A program made the translations under genes and the position numbers. This document shows positions 1 to 9,396 of a stretch of 64,000 bases of DNA, piece by piece. This DNA comes from Rhizobiaceae bacterium MnEN-MB40S (lineage in GTDB: Bacteria > Pseudomonadota > Alphaproteobacteria > Rhizobiales > Rhizobiaceae). Location of the stretch: positions 372,001-436,000 of the forward strand of contig BRLC01000002.1 in the NCBI GenBank assembly GCA_024343425.1, written 5' to 3'. Position 1 is the stretch's first letter; the number at the start of each line of letters is the position of its first letter. The notes beneath the pieces are model-generated. The model was not told the DNA's origin and searched no databases. It worked only from the letters and a program-made list of their open reading frames with translations.

Positions 1-1
1 G

Positions 2-946
2 ACAATCGGTCTCAAAAGGGAGATATCAGCCGGAGGAGTTCGTCTGGCGCTGACAATTGCCGTGCTTGCGGCGTCGCTCTTCTATGGCGGAACCGCAATC
101 GCCAACAAGATCGCAATCGTTGTGAATGACAGGGTCATTACGACGCTTGATCTGCAACGCCGATCAAAGCTGCTGCAATTGCAGAGGCAAAAAGGCAACT
201 TGAAGGAAAAGGCCAAGGAGCAGATGATCGAACAGGCGCTCAAATTGAGCGAAGCCGATCGGCTTGGCTATAGCGCCAGCGACACGCAGGTTAACGCAGC
301 ATTCACTCGTTTCGCCAAGGGCAACAAGATGTCCGACAAGCAGATGGAAAAGGCGCTCGATCAGTCCGGCGTCGGAGCGGACCATTTCAAGGAATTTATC
401 AAGACCCAAATGACATGGCCCAAGTTGGTCGAGGCGAGATTCGCTACTTCCGGTGGCCGTATGTCGACGGAAGAACTGGTCAAGAACATGCTCGAGCGTG
501 GCGGCGAAAAACCCACCACAACCGAATATATCCTTCAACAGGTCATTTTTGTTGTTCCGCAATCCAAGCGCAGCGCCATCCTGAACCGACGGAAGAAAGA
601 GGCTTCCAATATGCGCAGCCGGTTTGTTGGGTGCGATTCGAGCCACGAATTCGCAAAGGGCTTGCTCGATGTTTCCGTGCGCGACCTTGGGCGCATCATG
701 CAGCCGGAATTGCCGAAGAACTGGAAAGCTGCGGTCGAAAAGACACCGGAAGGCGGCACGACTCCGGTTCAGGTGACAGAACAGGGCGTGGAGTTCCTTG
801 CAGTATGCCGCGCGAGACAGGTGTCCGACGACCTTGCCGCCGAAATGGTGTTTCGCAGTGAGAAGCAGGATAGTGACGAAAGCAACGCCAACAGCGAGAA
901 ATTCCTGAAGGAGTTGCAGGAAAAAGCGCGCATATCCTATCACTGA
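2..946 (+). CDS. surA: SurA-like periplasmic peptidyl-prolyl isomerase/chaperone (5' end missing)
   Basis: Predicted periplasmic chaperone that helps outer-membrane proteins fold. The reading frame is open from the first bases of the window, so the true start may lie upstream; a GTG at 62 is the first in-window start-like codon but would cut the signal peptide. Visible at the front is a basic residue pair, a hydrophobic stretch (around ALTIAVLAASLF) and an AIA-N cleavage-like site. The mature N-terminus KIAIVVNDRVIT is the typical opening of the SurA N-terminal domain. Only one parvulin-like region follows, giving a short alphaproteobacterial-type SurA. It lies 39 bp upstream of pdxA, the usual surA-pdxA-rsmA order. 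Family call is good; activity of the isomerase domain cannot be judged from sequence. Confidence 0.85.
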   Translation, partial: TIGLKREISAGGVRLALTIAVLAASLFYGGTAIANKIAIVVNDRVITTLDLQRRSKLLQLQRQKGNLKEKAKEQMIEQALKLSEADRLGYSASDTQVNAAFTRFAKGNKMSDKQMEKALDQSGVGADHFKEFIKTQMTWPKLVEARFATSGGRMSTEELVKNMLERGGEKPTTTEYILQQVIFVVPQSKRSAILNRRKKEASNMRSRFVGCDSSHEFAKGLLDVSVRDLGRIMQPELPKNWKAAVEKTPEGGTTPVQVTEQGVEFLAVCRARQVSDDLAAEMVFRSEKQDSDESNANSEKFLKELQEKARISYH

Positions 947-985
947 GCGGTGACCCGACGACCCCATTCAATCGGGTGAGGATTG

Positions 986-2020
986 ATGAACGCGATATCC
1001 CTGCCCCTTGTCGTTACGATGGGCGATCCAGCCGGGATCGGGCCCGATATTACGATTGACCTATGGCGTCGACGCGCAGAGCTTAACTTGCCGCCCTTTG
1101 CCGTTCTCGGCTCCGCCGCATTGTTGGCGGAGCGCGCAAGACAATTGAATGCGAAAATTGCTGTCGCCGAGATAGACCAAGCCTCCGACGCCCTGTCGCA
1201 AGCCGAAACTTTGCCGGTTCTGCCGCTTGAAAATAAGGTTTCGGCGAAACCGGGCAAACCGGACAGAAACAATGCCGACGCCATTCTGGAGGCGATCCGG
1301 CGCGCCGTCGATCTGACCATGTCAGGCAAGGCTGCGGCCGTCGTCACCAATCCAATAGCCAAAGCCATTCTGTACGACGCCGGATTTGGATTTCCGGGCC
1401 ATACAGAGTTTCTGGCGGAACTTGCCAAGCAGCATACGGACGAAGCGCATATGCCGGTGATGATGCTAGCCGGTCCGGACCTGAATGTCGTACCGGTGAC
1501 CATTCATATCCCACTACGAAAAGTGCCAGAGCAATTGACGACAGATCTCATCGTCGAAACAGGTCTGACAACGTCGTGCGATCTGGAATCCCGCTTCGGT
1601 ATATCCAAACCGCGCATCGCCGTCGCCGGTCTCAATCCCCATGCAGGTGAATCCGGATCATTCGGATCTGAGGATCTTGCGATCATCGCGCCGGCAGTAG
1701 CAGAAATGCGCGCCCAGGGCGTGAACGCTTTCGGCCCCCTGCCCGCTGACACCATGTTTCATCCAGAGGCGCGGCGCGACTATGACGCTGCGCTCTGCAT
1801 GTATCATGATCAGGCGCTTATTCCAGCCAAAGCGCTGGCGTTCAACGATACCGTCAATACGACGTTGGGGCTGCCGTTCATCCGAACCTCGCCTGATCAC
1901 GGAACGGCTTTCGACATTGCTGGCTCCGGCAAGGCGCATTCAGGAAGCCTGCTTGCCGCCTTGAAACTCGCCGCCCGTATGGCCGCGCACCAGCGAAAGC
2001 AGCGCGATGCCCGCGATTGA
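986..2020 (+). CDS. pdxA: 4-hydroxythreonine-4-phosphate dehydrogenase
   Basis: Cytoplasmic NAD-dependent enzyme of pyridoxal-5'-phosphate synthesis, oxidising 4-phosphohydroxy-L-threonine. The N-terminus carries the family motif [10 protein letters not shown]; metal-binding histidine regions appear in [11 protein letters not shown] and [13 protein letters not shown] near the C-terminus. Length (about 344 aa) is normal. An in-frame TTG at 983 also exists, but the ATG at 986 is better placed behind the ribosome-binding stretch gtgagg at 975-980. The stop overlaps the rsmA start by 14 bp, so the two are translationally coupled. Confidence 0.95.
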   Translation: MNAISLPLVVTMGDPAGIGPDITIDLWRRRAELNLPPFAVLGSAALLAERARQLNAKIAVAEIDQASDALSQAETLPVLPLENKVSAKPGKPDRNNADAILEAIRRAVDLTMSGKAAAVVTNPIAKAILYDAGFGFPGHTEFLAELAKQHTDEAHMPVMMLAGPDLNVVPVTIHIPLRKVPEQLTTDLIVETGLTTSCDLESRFGISKPRIAVAGLNPHAGESGSFGSEDLAIIAPAVAEMRAQGVNAFGPLPADTMFHPEARRDYDAALCMYHDQALIPAKALAFNDTVNTTLGLPFIRTSPDHGTAFDIAGSGKAHSGSLLAALKLAARMAAHQRKQRDARD

Positions 2021-2858
2021 TGATCTGCCGCCGCTGCGGGACGTCATAGCGCGTCACGGGCTCGACGCGCGCAAATCGCTCGGTCAGAACTTCCTGCTCG
2101 ATCTCAATCTGACGGCGAAAATCGCGCGAGCCGCCGGCCCGCTTGAAGGCCGAACGGTAATCGAGGTTGGCCCCGGACCAGGCGGCCTGACGCGCGCTTT
2201 GCTTGCCGAAGGTGCCGACCGCGTGATCGCGATCGAAAGAGACAGCCGCTGTCTTCCGGCGCTTGCCGAGATCACGCATCGCTATCCCGGCCGACTGCGC
2301 GTGATTGTGGGTGATGCGCTGGAGTTTCGGCCGCAGGACCTCGATAACTCCAAGGTAAAGATCGTCGCGAACCTGCCTTACAATATCGGCACCCGCCTGC
2401 TTGTCGACTGGATAACCGCCGAGCCCTGGCCGCCATATTATGAGTCGTTGACGCTGATGTTTCAGCGCGAAGTGGCGCAGCGTATCATCGCCAAAGCCGG
2501 CGCAAGCGCCTATGGCAGGCTGTCGGTGCTTGCCGGCTGGCGTTGCGAGACGCGCCTGCTTTTCGACGTCCCCGCACAAGCTTTTACGCCGCCACCGAAA
2601 GTCACATCTTCCATAGTCCAGCTTCATCCAAGAGACAAACCGCTGCAATGCGACGTCTCTGCGTTGGAAAGGGTAACGCAGGCCGCATTCGGTCAGCGGC
2701 GCAAGATGTTGCGGCAAAGCCTGAAGGCGCTTGGCGGAGAGACGATTCTTGCGCAAGCCGGCATTGACCCGCAACGGAGGGCCGAAACCCTTTCTGTGGA
2801 GGAATTCTGCACTCTCGCGTCTGTCATAAATCAGGTTCGCGAAGTCCGTCCTTTATGA
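2007..2858 (+). CDS. rsmA: 16S rRNA (adenine1518-N6/adenine1519-N6)-dimethyltransferase
   Basis: Also called KsgA: SAM-dependent dimethylation of two adjacent adenosines in the 3' hairpin of 16S rRNA during small-subunit maturation. Motifs seen: SLGQNFL near the N-terminus, the SAM loop [10 protein letters not shown] (about residues 53-62), and the catalytic NLPYNI (about 118-123). Length of 283 aa is normal for the family. It overlaps pdxA at its start and the convergent sulfotransferase gene by 28 bp at its end, which suggests later insertion next to it. Confidence 0.96.
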   Translation: MPAIDDLPPLRDVIARHGLDARKSLGQNFLLDLNLTAKIARAAGPLEGRTVIEVGPGPGGLTRALLAEGADRVIAIERDSRCLPALAEITHRYPGRLRVIVGDALEFRPQDLDNSKVKIVANLPYNIGTRLLVDWITAEPWPPYYESLTLMFQREVAQRIIAKAGASAYGRLSVLAGWRCETRLLFDVPAQAFTPPPKVTSSIVQLHPRDKPLQCDVSALERVTQAAFGQRRKMLRQSLKALGGETILAQAGIDPQRRAETLSVEEFCTLASVINQVREVRPL

Positions 2859-3637
2859 GATTTTAAATATTTCTGATATATTATGGCATCTTCTCTGTAA
2901 TATTGATCAATAAACAACAATAACTCTTCAGGCACATCGGGAATCAATTTCTGATAATCGAAACCTGTATACAGGATTTTTCTTGTCATTTTCTTCAGAT
3001 ACAGGGGGACAATCTTAGAGTGTCGAATTGCTTCATAAATCTTCTCGTTTTTATCCGCTAAAGATTTTCTTAAACCGAACCGTTGCATACGCGTTTGGTT
3101 GACTGCATCCCCTATCTTCAGCTTACGGTGGACTACATTCCCGATCTCAGCGATCAAAAGGTCAATGCGGTGCAAAGGTAGAACGACGTCCACCAATCGC
3201 TTGCCGTCGAGGTCCAGATATCGGGCTTGCTTCTCGAAGTGAATCCTCTCCGGATCGCAGAATCCGTTTAATCCCTGCAGATAGTTACAGATCTTTTCGC
3301 ACTCGCGGATGATTTCCATGTTGGTCATGGTTGCGAGTTCGGTTTCGGAATACATTCTTTGATTTTGAGACAAAGCGGAGAAAAACCGTTCCCGTGGATC
3401 ACGCACCACTGCGAACGTTTTGTATTGCTCAATCTTCGAGAACTCTTCGGCGAAGTGATCCCTTAAGATTTCCAGAGGAATATGTGCGTAGTCGAGTCTT
3501 CCAACTGCTGGATGCTCACGTATACCCATGTACAGAAAATCTGTCTGATTGTAGCTCCTGATGACATGCTTGACGGTGCTGCCGCCGCATTTGGGTATGT
3601 GCACAAATGCAAAGCCGTACGTGTCACTGATGATCAT
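2831..3637 (-). CDS. Sulfotransferase-family protein (Sulfotransfer_2 type)
   Basis: Predicted PAPS-dependent sulfotransferase, 268 aa. The N-terminal [10 protein letters not shown] is the phosphosulfate-binding loop of this family (lysine and the GGST turn), and [10 protein letters not shown] about 85 residues later is the 3'-phosphate-binding motif. No signal peptide is evident. These enzymes usually modify surface carbohydrates, but the acceptor cannot be inferred. Start ATG at 3637 follows a purine-rich gggaaaagaa. The gene is visibly more A+T-rich than its neighbours and stands alone, antisense to and overlapping the rsmA end, which suggests horizontal gain. Confidence 0.82.
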   Translation of the reverse strand: MIISDTYGFAFVHIPKCGGSTVKHVIRSYNQTDFLYMGIREHPAVGRLDYAHIPLEILRDHFAEEFSKIEQYKTFAVVRDPRERFFSALSQNQRMYSETELATMTNMEIIRECEKICNYLQGLNGFCDPERIHFEKQARYLDLDGKRLVDVVLPLHRIDLLIAEIGNVVHRKLKIGDAVNQTRMQRFGLRKSLADKNEKIYEAIRHSKIVPLYLKKMTRKILYTGFDYQKLIPDVPEELLLFIDQYYREDAIIYQKYLKSHKGRTSRT

Positions 3638-3966
3638 TTTCTATTCTTTTCCCGGAATTTTTTCGCACTGCATTTCGCTGAACGCCTGGGTGTCAGGTCA
3701 CCTCACGTTCTGTTCCGCGCAGGGGCGCGTGATGCGCGACCTTCTCCTCTCGTCGATGAAATTGCGATGTCGGACGTAGTATGGCGCAAGGCTCCTGATG
3801 AGCCCGCAAAGTAGATCAACAACGTATCCGGCGTTGATCAGCAAATGTCTGGAAGTGTCTCGTAAAAGGAATTTTGTAACTGAATATTTCTCGGTTCAAA
3901 TAAATCGCTTCTATCGGCGCTATTGGCGGAGCGCAGGTGCCGGCTCACCGTCCCCTATCTTATTTT
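3638..3966. other. Intergenic stretch between sulfotransferase and GntR genes
   Basis: No convincing gene on either strand; the short open frames here have no family look or ribosome site. It shares the lower G+C of the sulfotransferase gene. The only structure noted is a 7-bp inverted repeat, GATCAAC and GTTGATC, with a 12-bp spacer at 3812-3837. It could be a weak terminator for the leftward gntR gene or nothing. Confidence 0.4.
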
Positions 3967-4650
3967 TCAGGATGCAAAGTCCTGGAATGCTGTTTCGAGG
4001 TGTATCCTGAAAGCCTGCCGTACATGTTCTCTGGCCGCGTGCTCGGCCGCCGCCGAATCACGGTTTCTGATTGCATCAGCTATCAGCAAATGCTCCTCAT
4101 ACAATTGCTGTGGACGGTTCTCGGGGATATACTTCACGCCGCGCAGCAGAGCCATAGAATCGGCCACGGCAGAAAAGGCCTTGATCAGGTAGCGGTTATG
4201 AGCAGCGTGATAGATGGAGTGGTGAAACCGCCAGTTGATCTGGTTGAGTTCTCTGGGATCCGCCGTCATCGCGGCGGTTTTTTCGAGGATGGAGAACATC
4301 GCCTGAATTTCCGCGTCTGACGCATGTTGCGCAGCCATATGGGCGGCTGTGCCTTCCAGACTTTCGCGCAGATCGTAAAGTTCGGCGACCTGCTGCCTGT
4401 CAAGTTCGGCGACGACCGCCCCTCGTTGCGGCTCGAATTTCAGCCGCCCTTCAGACTGAAGCCGGCGAATGGCCTCGCGAACCGGGGTGCGGCTGACACT
4501 GAGCTGCCGTGCGATGACGGCTTCGCGGATGCGTTCGCCGGGATGATAGACGCCGTCCCTCAAAGATTTCAGCAATTCCCCGTAGACATGATCCGCCAGC
4601 GACGCTGACTGGTTGGTGATTTTGCCGTTCTCGGATGTTCTCGAAGCCAT
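3967..4650 (-). CDS. GntR-family transcriptional regulator (FadR/FCD subfamily)
   Basis: 227-aa DNA-binding regulator. The N-terminal winged helix-turn-helix is plain (VYGELLKSLRDG, PGERIREAVIA, SVSRTPVREAIRRL), followed by an all-helical FCD ligand-binding domain (LYDLRESLEG, NWRFHHSIYHAAHN, EHLLIADAIRN). A longer in-frame start exists at 4725, but ATG 4650 has a perfect AGGAGG at 4655-4660 four bases away, so it is preferred. It is divergent from the dehydrogenase-aminotransferase-Tct operon and probably controls it. The effector is likely the transported organic acid; this is inference. Confidence 0.92.
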   Translation of the reverse strand: MASRTSENGKITNQSASLADHVYGELLKSLRDGVYHPGERIREAVIARQLSVSRTPVREAIRRLQSEGRLKFEPQRGAVVAELDRQQVAELYDLRESLEGTAAHMAAQHASDAEIQAMFSILEKTAAMTADPRELNQINWRFHHSIYHAAHNRYLIKAFSAVADSMALLRGVKYIPENRPQQLYEEHLLIADAIRNRDSAAAEHAAREHVRQAFRIHLETAFQDFAS

Positions 4651-4683
4651 TGGTCCTCCTGTCGCCACACTGCCACAACTGCA

Positions 4684-4747
4684 GAATCGTGTACATAAAT
4701 AGGCATAAAAAAGCGATTGACACAAAATGTATTAGATTGCATACGAT
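4684..4747. promoter_or_regulatory. Divergent promoter/operator region of gntR and the dehydrogenase operon
   Basis: A TTGACA at 4717-4722 faces right, with a poor -10 (TACGAT, 4742-4747, spacing 19). Two related elements, ATCGTGTAC at 4686-4694 and GCATACGAT at 4739-4747, are imperfect inverted copies of each other flanking the promoter and could be GntR half-sites. No perfect FadR-type palindrome is present, so the operator call is tentative. Confidence 0.3.
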
Positions 4748-4776
4748 AAAGAACATTTTAACGAACGGGAGGAATT

Positions 4777-5673
4777 ATGGGCGTTCTCGGTTTCCTGGGA
4801 TTTGGAGAAGCAGCGTTCCACTTCGGCAGCGGACTGGTCGAGGCGGGCAAAAAGGACGTCTACGCCTATGACCGCGCCTTTTCTCCCGATTTTGATGCAA
4901 AAGCGCATGAAACCGCGATGGATCGCATACAAAGCAGCGGCGTTCGCGCGGTGGCGAGCGTCGCCGAACTCGTAAAAGTCTCCGACTTCGTGGTCATGGC
5001 CGTCCCTGCCACCGCAGCCAAAGCGGCGGCTGAAGAACTGCTGGCGAGCATGAGCGCGGGCGATCATCTCGTGGACGTCTGCTCGTCCTCGCCGGACCAG
5101 AAACTTGAGCTCGCGGGCCAATGTGAGGCAAAGGGCGTCATCTACACAGACTGCCCCATGCTGGGTCCACTCCCGGTCTATCGCGAGAAGGTCCCCATGG
5201 CTGCGTCCGGCACAGGAGCGAAAGCCTGGCGCGACGCAATGACGCCAGAGGGTCTGGTTATCGAGCTGATCGAAGGCGAAGCCGGCAAGGCCAGCCGTAT
5301 AAAGCTCGCCCGAAGCATATTTACCAAGGGCTTCGAAGCGCTTCTCGTGGAGACATTCCAGTTCGCCCGGAAGAACGGGGTCGAGGACGTCGTCATGCGC
5401 AGCGTGGAAGACTCTATGGATCGCGTGACATTTCGCCAATCGGCGACGCGCTACATGGCCGGCGACCTCGTGCACGCCGCCCGGCGGGCGCACGAACTGG
5501 AAGACGCCGTCGAAATCATGAAGTCGACCGGCCTCAAACCATTGCTGGCTGAAGGCGCCCTGCAACGGCTTCGCGCGTCAGAAAAGCTCGGCGCCGCAGA
5601 GAAACTCGGCGGCAAAATGCCCGAAACCCTCGATGAGGTCTACGCGATCTGGGAACAATACGGCGCCATCTGA
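4777..5673 (+). CDS. NAD(P)-dependent oxidoreductase, DUF1932 (6-phosphogluconate/3-hydroxyisobutyrate dehydrogenase superfamily)
   Basis: 298-aa cytoplasmic dehydrogenase. The N-terminal Rossmann domain opens with GVLGFLGFGEAA; the helical C-terminal part matches the DUF1932 type (KLARSIFTKGFEALLVE, carrying the conserved lysine of the superfamily). The substrate is probably a beta-hydroxy acid, but nothing in the sequence fixes it. ATG follows gggaggaatt, a strong ribosome site. First gene of the rightward operon; the aminotransferase starts 33 bp later. Confidence 0.85.
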   Translation: MGVLGFLGFGEAAFHFGSGLVEAGKKDVYAYDRAFSPDFDAKAHETAMDRIQSSGVRAVASVAELVKVSDFVVMAVPATAAKAAAEELLASMSAGDHLVDVCSSSPDQKLELAGQCEAKGVIYTDCPMLGPLPVYREKVPMAASGTGAKAWRDAMTPEGLVIELIEGEAGKASRIKLARSIFTKGFEALLVETFQFARKNGVEDVVMRSVEDSMDRVTFRQSATRYMAGDLVHAARRAHELEDAVEIMKSTGLKPLLAEGALQRLRASEKLGAAEKLGGKMPETLDEVYAIWEQYGAI

Positions 5674-5706
5674 CGGCGCGATCGCCAAACATTCGGAAAT
5701 CGCTTC

Positions 5707-6915
5707 ATGAAACTTTCTGACAGAATACAGGCTCTGCAGCCGTCCGCCACGCGGGTCATTGCGGAACGCGCGGCGGATTTGAAGTCGCAGGGGATCGACG
5801 TGATCTCTCTCTCGACGGGAGAACCCGACTTCGTGTCGCCGGAAGCCGCTTTCGACGGTGCTCGCGAGGCCATGGATTCAGGTTGGACGCACTACACAGC
5901 GACCGCGGGCGTCACCGAGTTACGGCAGGCCGTCGCCGACTATTACGACACCCGTTTCGGCCTCTCCTACCAGCCGACGGACGTGATGGTCGGATCGGGC
6001 GCCAAGCCGTTGCTGTTCGAGGCCTTCGCCGCTCTGGTCAATCCGGGCGACGAAGTCATACTGACGTCCCCTTCCTGGGTGAGTTACGTGGAGCAGGTGC
6101 GCTTCTTTGGCGGCGCGCCTGTTATTGTGGACACAGAGGAAACGACGCTCGATCTCGATGTCGCCGCGATCGAAGCCGCCATCACCGACCGCACCGTCGC
6201 GTTCGTGTTGAACTCGCCGCACAATCCCACTGGCAAGATCTTCAGTGAAGAGAGCGTTGCCGCCATTTGCAAGCTTGCGGTCGAGCGGAATTTCATGATC
6301 GTCAACGACGAAGTGTACGAACGCATTTGTTTTGAAGGCCAGCGGTATCGCAATCCTCTGAGCTACGCGCCCGAAGCCCGCGAGCATGTCCTGAACATCA
6401 ACGCCGCCAGCAAAACCTACGCGATGACAGGCTGGCGCATCGGCTTCGCTGTCGGCCCGTCTCCCCTGATCAGGAAGATGACGTCGCTTCAGGGTCACGT
6501 CACGTCCGGAGCCTCGTCGATCGCGCAGTGGGCGGCGCTCGGCGCAATCCGCAACGCCCAGCAGGACGTCGATGACATGATCGACATTTACGAGGACCGG
6601 AAGAACGCGGTTCTGGCGCTGCTCGACCGAATCCCGAAACTTTCCTACATAACGCCGCAAGGCGCATTCTATGTCTTCATCGACGTGCGTCAGAGCTACG
6701 GCGGCAGGGCGGGAAACGCCGTCATCGTCGATGATGTCAGCTTCTGTGAAGCGCTGATCGAACAAGCCCATCTCGCACTGGTGCCGGGAAGCGCCTTCCT
6801 CAAGTCGGGTTATGTCCGGCTTTCCTTCGCCACTTCGCTTGAACTGATCGAGACCGGTCTGGAGCGCCTTCAGCGCTTCATGCAAGACCTCCAGTTCTCC
6901 CCTGAACCTAACTGA
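5707..6915 (+). CDS. Pyridoxal-phosphate-dependent aminotransferase, class I
   Basis: 402-aa fold-type I aminotransferase close in style to aspartate/aromatic aminotransferases. Seen: SLSTGEPDF near the N-terminus, the NSPHNPTGK motif around residue 170, and the PLP lysine in SKTYAMTGWRIG around residue 238, followed by a substrate-carboxylate arginine region near the C-terminus (SGYVRLSFA). In this operon it would interconvert a 2-oxo acid and an amino acid made or used by the neighbouring dehydrogenase. The exact substrate is unknown. Confidence 0.9.
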   Translation: MKLSDRIQALQPSATRVIAERAADLKSQGIDVISLSTGEPDFVSPEAAFDGAREAMDSGWTHYTATAGVTELRQAVADYYDTRFGLSYQPTDVMVGSGAKPLLFEAFAALVNPGDEVILTSPSWVSYVEQVRFFGGAPVIVDTEETTLDLDVAAIEAAITDRTVAFVLNSPHNPTGKIFSEESVAAICKLAVERNFMIVNDEVYERICFEGQRYRNPLSYAPEAREHVLNINAASKTYAMTGWRIGFAVGPSPLIRKMTSLQGHVTSGASSIAQWAALGAIRNAQQDVDDMIDIYEDRKNAVLALLDRIPKLSYITPQGAFYVFIDVRQSYGGRAGNAVIVDDVSFCEALIEQAHLALVPGSAFLKSGYVRLSFATSLELIETGLERLQRFMQDLQFSPEPN

Positions 6916-6930
6916 AACGAGCAGCACATC

Positions 6931-8250
6931 ATGACGAGCGCAGACAAAGCGTCAAACTACAGCCCGATCAGGAGGGTGGGGTCGGACGCCGGCCATCACT
7001 TCTTCGGCTACTACAACAAGACGACGTGGGATCGCGACGGACGCAATATCCTGGCCTTGCGCGTGCCGATGGCGACAGCTGACCTGACGGGCAAGGAAGC
7101 GGCGGAGGTCGGATATTTCGATCTCGACGACGGCGACAGGTTTGAAGTCGTCGACCGCGTGACGACCTGGAACTGGCAGATGGGCAACCAGTTGCAATGG
7201 CTCGACGGAGAACCCGGCAGAAAGATCATTTACAACATCCGCGCCGAAAACCCGCACCGCGAAAACGTGCCGTTTCCGGAATTCCAGTCGCGCATTCGCG
7301 ACCTCGACACCGGAGAGACAAGAGACCTGCCGCTGCCCGTCTACGTCGTGGCGCCGAACAGCGAATATGCTCTGTGCATCAATTATTCGCGCCTGATGAT
7401 TACCCACAAGACGATCGGCTACGCCGCCGCCGACAAGGAGCCGCCGGTGGCGAATGCGCCGGTCGACGACGGCATATTCCGCATGGATCTGCGAACGGGT
7501 GAATTCAAACTTCTGATGTCCTTCGATGATCTGAAGAACCTCGATCACCGCGTCTCCATGGACAAGGCGATTCACTGGTGCTCTCACCTTGAGATCAGCA
7601 CGGACTCGAAACGCTTCCTGCTCCTGCATCGCTGGACGGAGAGGGTCGAGGACGAGACATGTTTTCTGCACCGCCTCATCACGGCGGACGCGGACGGCGG
7701 CAATATCCGCTTGCTGGAATGTTCGGACCATCCGCTTCCGCAATTGGAGGATTCCTTTGATCCGAACGCGGTTGGAACTTTCGACTACGAGAAGTCCGAA
7801 TACCAGATCTCCCATCCGTTGTGGGTGGACGAGGATCGCATAGTCGTGTGGGGACCGCATGACGGCGAGATCCACTATCAACTATACAACGACAAGACTG
7901 GCGCGGTGGAGACGATCGGACCAGGCGTTCTCACGGAGAACGGCCACATGACGTTCTCGAAGGACGGCCGCTGGCTTCTCTCCGACACCTATCCCGACGA
8001 CCAGACGAACGAACGCCTGTTGTTTCTCTACGAACTCGCGACCGGCGAACGACACGATCTCGGCAGTTTCTACACCAGCCCGGACCTCGGAAAGCACAAC
8101 CGGTGCGACCTGCATCCTCGATGGAGCCGCGACGGGCGGGAAGTCTGCATCGACTCGATCCACGACGGCGAGCGTCAGATGTACGTCGTGGACATCTCGG
8201 ACATCGTCGACGACGAAGTCGGCGCCTCAACGCGCAGGGCGGCGGAATAG
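6931..8250 (+). CDS. Predicted beta-propeller protein (TolB/PD40-like, oligogalacturonate-lyase-like fold)
   Basis: 439-aa protein without signal peptide, so probably cytoplasmic. Repeats of the type x-FSKDGRWLLSDTY, HPRWSRDGREVCIDS and MYVVDI are the blade motifs of WD40-like/PD40 propellers; conserved histidines (HHFFGYYNKT, DLHPRW) resemble the oligogalacturonate lyase group. No enzymatic activity is claimed. It sits 15 bp after the aminotransferase and 97 bp before the transporter binding protein, so it belongs to the operon and probably acts on the same imported compound. Confidence 0.6.
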   Translation: MTSADKASNYSPIRRVGSDAGHHFFGYYNKTTWDRDGRNILALRVPMATADLTGKEAAEVGYFDLDDGDRFEVVDRVTTWNWQMGNQLQWLDGEPGRKIIYNIRAENPHRENVPFPEFQSRIRDLDTGETRDLPLPVYVVAPNSEYALCINYSRLMITHKTIGYAAADKEPPVANAPVDDGIFRMDLRTGEFKLLMSFDDLKNLDHRVSMDKAIHWCSHLEISTDSKRFLLLHRWTERVEDETCFLHRLITADADGGNIRLLECSDHPLPQLEDSFDPNAVGTFDYEKSEYQISHPLWVDEDRIVVWGPHDGEIHYQLYNDKTGAVETIGPGVLTENGHMTFSKDGRWLLSDTYPDDQTNERLLFLYELATGERHDLGSFYTSPDLGKHNRCDLHPRWSRDGREVCIDSIHDGERQMYVVDISDIVDDEVGASTRRAAE

Positions 8251-8269
8251 CCGCCCAGCATCACAGGGC

Positions 8270-8296
8270 TCCGGGCAGCAGGTCCTCCTGCCCGGA
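8270..8296 (+). terminator. Intra-operon hairpin before tctC
   Basis: A 9-bp perfect G+C-rich stem (TCCGGGCAG / CTGCCCGGA) with a 9-nt loop lies between the propeller gene and tctC. There is no T-run after it, so it is more likely an mRNA-stabilising or processing element than a full terminator. Confidence 0.4.
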
Positions 8297-8347
8297 CAAC
8301 GCCCGCCGGAACAAGGCATGTGAGGATCGTCAACAAGGGAGTGAGAT

Positions 8348-9322
8348 ATGCACTTTTCAGTTTCGAAGTCGATCGCAAGGATCATTGCGGCGGCAGGCAT
8401 TGCCGGAATGGCGATCATGGCGTCTGGAGCCAGCGCCCAGGACTATCCTGATCACGAAGTCACAATGCTGGTCGGCTTCAACGCCGGCGGCGCGACAGAC
8501 GTCATTGCGCGCGCGCTCGCGGATCAGATGGAAAAGGCGCTTGGCCAGCCGGTCGTCGTCGTCAACAAGAGCGGCGCAGGCGGATTGCTGGCGCTGAACG
8601 AAGTCGCCCGTGCGAAACCGGACGGCTACACGCTGATGCTTTCCACCGCGACGCCTTTGACGGCAAGCCGCAGCGAACCGGAAGCGCCGACTGTCGATGA
8701 CGTCGAGGTGATCGGCATCGTCAACCTTGACGGCAGCGCGGTCCTGGTCAAGGCGGACAGCGAGTTCAAAACGCTGGACGCATTCTTCGAGGCCGCCAAG
8801 GACAAGCCGAACAGCGTCGTGATGGCGCATGCAGGCGTTGGCGGTTCCTATTACCTCAACGCCCTCGTGTGGGAGGCGACGACCGGCGCCAAATTTAAAT
8901 ACGTTCCCTATGGCGGCGGTTCGGAAATCTATCCTGCGTTGGCGGGCGGTCACGTCGAAAGCGCCTCCGCCGTTCTTTCACCCGCGAAACAGCTCATCGG
9001 CAGCGGCCAGATCCGTGCGTTGGGCGTATCTTCGGCGGAGCGCAATCCGAGCTTCCCGGATGTTCCGACGTTCAAGGAATCGGGAATCGATCTCGTATGG
9101 GGCGCGCCGAAATTCGTCATCGCTCCGAAAGACACGCCTGAAGACGTTATCGCCGTGCTGTCCGACGCGCTCGATCAGGCCATGAACAGCGAAGAAATGA
9201 ATGAATTTTGGGCCAAGACGGGCTACGAGAAATTCTACCTGAAGCGCGACGAGGCTACACAATACCTCCAGAACGCGCAGAAATCTATCAACGAGGCGTT
9301 CGCCAACGCTGACGGAAAATAG
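8348..9322 (+). CDS. tctC: Tripartite tricarboxylate transporter substrate-binding protein (TctC/Bug family)
   Basis: 324-aa periplasmic binding protein. It has a classic signal peptide (basic start, hydrophobic core, cleavage near ASA-QDYP). The mature start has the Bug-family features VTMLVGFNAGGATDVIARALAD and KPDGYTLML in order. It captures a carboxylate for the TctAB membrane parts. ATG follows aagggagtgag. A strong hairpin with a T-run follows directly, which should leave tctC mRNA more abundant than tctBA. Confidence 0.93.
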   Translation: MHFSVSKSIARIIAAAGIAGMAIMASGASAQDYPDHEVTMLVGFNAGGATDVIARALADQMEKALGQPVVVVNKSGAGGLLALNEVARAKPDGYTLMLSTATPLTASRSEPEAPTVDDVEVIGIVNLDGSAVLVKADSEFKTLDAFFEAAKDKPNSVVMAHAGVGGSYYLNALVWEATTGAKFKYVPYGGGSEIYPALAGGHVESASAVLSPAKQLIGSGQIRALGVSSAERNPSFPDVPTFKESGIDLVWGAPKFVIAPKDTPEDVIAVLSDALDQAMNSEEMNEFWAKTGYEKFYLKRDEATQYLQNAQKSINEAFANADGK

Positions 9323-9344
9323 GCAGGCTGATAGCCAAAATTGC

Positions 9345-9373
9345 GCGCCTCCCCTTGACGGGGAGGCGCTTTT
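9345..9373 (+). terminator. Rho-independent-type terminator between tctC and tctB
   Basis: Perfect 10-bp stem GCGCCTCCCC / GGGGAGGCGC with a 5-nt loop, followed by TTTT at 9370-9373. Placed 22 bp after the tctC stop and 24 bp before the tctB start, it should cause partial termination inside the operon. Confidence 0.75.
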
Positions 9374-9396
9374 GCTCACAGGCAAGGGCTCGAACA

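Noticed and set aside
3812-3837. GATCAAC/GTTGATC inverted repeat as an attachment site or GntR operator
   Set aside because: Too short, with a 12-bp spacer, no second copy seen, and on the downstream side of gntR.
9355-9396. TTG start at 9355 for tctB
   Set aside because: It falls in the loop of the tctC terminator; GTG 9397 has a proper ribosome site.
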